Source: Casuarius casuarius (taxonomy: Eukaryota; Chordata; Aves; Casuariiformes; Casuariidae). Taken from it: a stretch of DNA of 64,000 nt. The first letter of the stretch is position 1. Each line of letters begins with the position of its first letter. Positions 1 through 64,000 of this stretch are shown here, piece after piece. A model generated the notes under the pieces. The model had not been told where the DNA came from. It worked only from the letters and a program-made list of their open reading frames with translations, and made no database searches. A program made the position numbers and the translations under genes. The DNA lies in the NCBI GenBank assembly GCA_003342895.1, contig PTFA01000024.1, positions 4,273,505-4,337,504 of the forward strand, given 5' to 3'.

Positions 1-2526
1 TGCAGGGATGCATGGATCTCTGCCTGGGGATGAATGACGAGCTAGCTGAGAATTTGTGGGTTAGGATTAGACGGTAAGCCAACATGGATGACGTTGTTGT
101 GGGTGTCTGCTATGGACCACATGATCAGGAAGAAGTAGATGAGGCCTTCTTCAGGCAACTGGATGAAGCCGTTCACAGGCCCTGGTCCTCCCCCCTCAAG
201 GGGCACTTTAACCACCCCAGTATCTTCTGAAAGACAGGGCAGAAGCAAGCCGGGGGGTGCGCTAACACAGGTGATTAAGGAGCAGACAAGGAGACTCCCT
301 CTGCTGGACCTGATTCTTAGAAGCTAAGGACTGGTTGGGGATGTGAAGTTAAGAGCCAACCTTGGCTGCAGCGACCATGAGATGGTGGAGCTCAGGATCC
401 TGAGAGAAGGGAATAAGGCAAAAATCAGGATCACAGCCCTGGACTTCAGGAAAGCAGACTTTGGCCTCTTTAGGGATCTGTTTGGAAGAGTCCCATGGGA
501 GACCGCCCTGGAGAGAAGAGGGATCCAGCTGGTTGATTTTCAAGGATCACCTCCTCCAAGCTCAACATGTTTGAAGACAAAAAGGGTGGTCTACATGCAT
601 GGAAAAGGGGCTCCTGACAAAACGCAAACGTAAGAAAAGAAGCATACAAGAAGTGGGAGCAGGGTCAGGTGACCCAGGAGGAATATAGAGACACTGTCTG
701 AGAATGCAGGGATGGGGTTAGGAAAGCTGAAGCCCATCTGAAATTGAATCTGTCAAGGGAGGTGAAGGACAACAAGAAGGGCTTCTACATGTACACCAGC
801 AGCGAAAGGAAGGCTAGGGAAAATGTGGGCCTGCTGCTGAATGGAGCAGGGGACCTGGTGACAAAGGACACAGAAAAGATACTCAACACCTTCTTTGCCT
901 CAGTCTCTACTGGTCGCGCTTGCCTGCAGGAATTCCCAGACTGGTAGGAAAGTCTGGGGCAAGGAAGACTTACCCTCAGCTCAGGAGGGAACATTTAAAC
1001 AAACTGGACATCATACACACATTTGTGACACCTGACAGGATGCATACCCCAGTGCTGAGGGAACGGACCAAAGTCACTGTGAGGCAGTTCTTGATTACTT
1101 TTGAAGTTGTGATCAAGAGAGGTTTCTGAGGACTGGAAGAAGACAAATGTCACTCCTATCTTGAGGAAGAGCACGAAGGAGGAACTACAAGCCTCACTTT
1201 GATCCCTGGGTAAATCATGGAGTAAATAGCCCTGGAAACTATTTTCAAACATATGAAAGACAAAAAGATGATTGGGAGTGATCAGCATGGATTTCTCTAT
1301 GGGAAATCATGCCTGACCAACCTCATAGCCTTCTACAGTGAGATGACTGGCTTGGTGGATGAGGGGAGAGCAGTGGATGCTGTTTATCTTGACCTCAGCA
1401 AGGTTTTCAAAACTATCTCCCATAACATCCTCATAGACAAGCTGGTGAGTACAGGCTAGATAATTGGTCATTGAGGTGAACTGAAAACTGAACTGGCAGG
1501 CTCAAAGGGTGGTGGCGATCAGTGGCACAAAGTCCAGCTGGAGGCTAGTCACTTGTGGTGTATCCCAGGGGTTCGATATTGGGGCCAATAATGTTTAACA
1601 ACTTCATGCATGACCTGGATGATGAGACCAACTATACCCCTAGCAATTTTGCAGATGATACAAAGTTGGGAGGAATGGTTGATAAACCATTGGTTGTACG
1701 GCCATTCAGAGGGACCTCAGCAGACTGAAGAAATGGGCTGGCAGAAATCCCATGAAGTTCAACAAAGGGAAGTGCAAAGTCCTGCATCGAGGGAAAAAAT
1801 AACCGTTTTACTGGTGATTGAACAGCTAGAAAGCAACTTTGCAGAAAAGATGGGGGTCCTGGTGAACACCAAGGTCAATACATGAGCCAGCAGTGTGCCC
1901 TTGCAGCACAGAAGGTCTATGGCACCCTGGGCTGCATTAGGAAGAGCATTGCCAGCAGTTTGAGGAAGGCAATCCTTGCCCTCTACTCAGCGCTGTTGAG
2001 GTCACATCTGGAGTGGTTTGTCAAGTCTGGAGCTCCCCACAAGCTCTGCCCTCCTGAGTACCAGGGAGACATAGACCTTCTGGAGCAAGTCTAGCAAAAG
2101 GCCACAAAGATGTTTAAGGGACTGGGGCATCTCTCATACAAGGAGAGAGCTGGGATTGTTCAGCCTCAAGAAGGGAAGGCTCAGGGGAGATCTTATCGAT
2201 GCTTATAAATACCTGATGGAAGGAAGATAAAGCCAAGTTCTTCTCAGTGGTGAGCAGTGACAGGACAAGAGGCAATGGGCGTAAATTGAAACACAAGAAC
2301 TTCCGTTTAAATATAAGAAAAACTTTTTTATGGCAAGGGTGATGGAACACTGGAATGGGTTGCCCCGAGAGGGTGTGGAGTCTCTATTGCTGGAGATGTT
2401 CAAAACCCAACAGGACGTGGCCCTGAGCAACCTGTTCTAGTTGACCCTGCTTTGAGCAGGGCAGCTGGCCTAGATGATCTCCAGAGGTGCCTTCCAGGTG
2501 ATTCTGTGATTGTGTGATTCTGTGAC
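1..2526 (+). mobile_element. CR1 LINE copy, plus strand, 5'-truncated
   Basis: Degraded CR1 ORF2 from within the endonuclease (DVVVGV near the start, EEVDEAFFRQLDE) through the reverse transcriptase ([49 protein letters not shown] at 1648-1674) to the C-terminal part ([14 protein letters not shown]). It ends with octamer-like gattctgt repeats at 2499-2526. Catalytic FADD is intact but many stops and frameshifts disrupt the ORF. It lies in the CNTNAP4 intron upstream of W1, in sense orientation. Confidence 0.93.

Positions 2527-64000
<61,474 letters not shown>

Overview
The window looks like bird nuclear DNA. Its interspersed repeats are CR1 LINEs of the avian/reptilian type, some with the CR1 octamer tail, plus one LTR provirus; I see no L1, Alu or other mammalian repeats. 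The species cannot be fixed from the sequence.

The whole window lies inside one large plus-strand gene, which I identify as CNTNAP4 (Caspr4), a neurexin-superfamily neuronal adhesion receptor. Fourteen consecutive coding exons (W1-W14, 3245-62869, 2457 coding bases) join in one open frame with no stop. They encode most of LamG1, LamG2, EGF1, the fibrinogen-like module, LamG3 and EGF2. The signal peptide, the discoidin domain and the start of LamG1 lie upstream. LamG4, the membrane segment and the cytoplasmic tail lie downstream. Thirteen splice donors are GT; the W14 donor appears to be GC.

Intron contents: an old CR1 copy (1-2526) lies upstream of W1. An internally deleted CR1 lies in the W5-W6 intron, a recent 161-bp tandem duplication in W6-W7, a 76-A homopolymer in W9-W10, and two further CR1 fragments in W11-W12. 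The rest is AT-rich intron with microsatellites, plus one unrecognised coding-like stretch (56170-56700).

The most unusual object is in the W4-W5 intron: a minus-strand endogenous retrovirus at 10761-14677 with 238-bp LTRs, a perfect 6-bp target duplication, a tRNA-Lys3 primer site, a gag fragment, an integrase fragment, an Env tail and a polypurine tract. Where the rest of gag, pro and most of pol should be, it carries an intronless segment of the host gene VAPB (5'UTR-like leader, start codon, MSP domain and part of the linker). This is followed by the LTR end, primer site and leader of a second, unrelated ERV, and then 17 A residues. This is the architecture of a transducing retrovirus that picked up a cellular mRNA, here fixed or segregating in a genome. 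The gag frame runs into the VAPB MSP domain as one 315-codon ORF. All eight N bases of the window fall inside this provirus.
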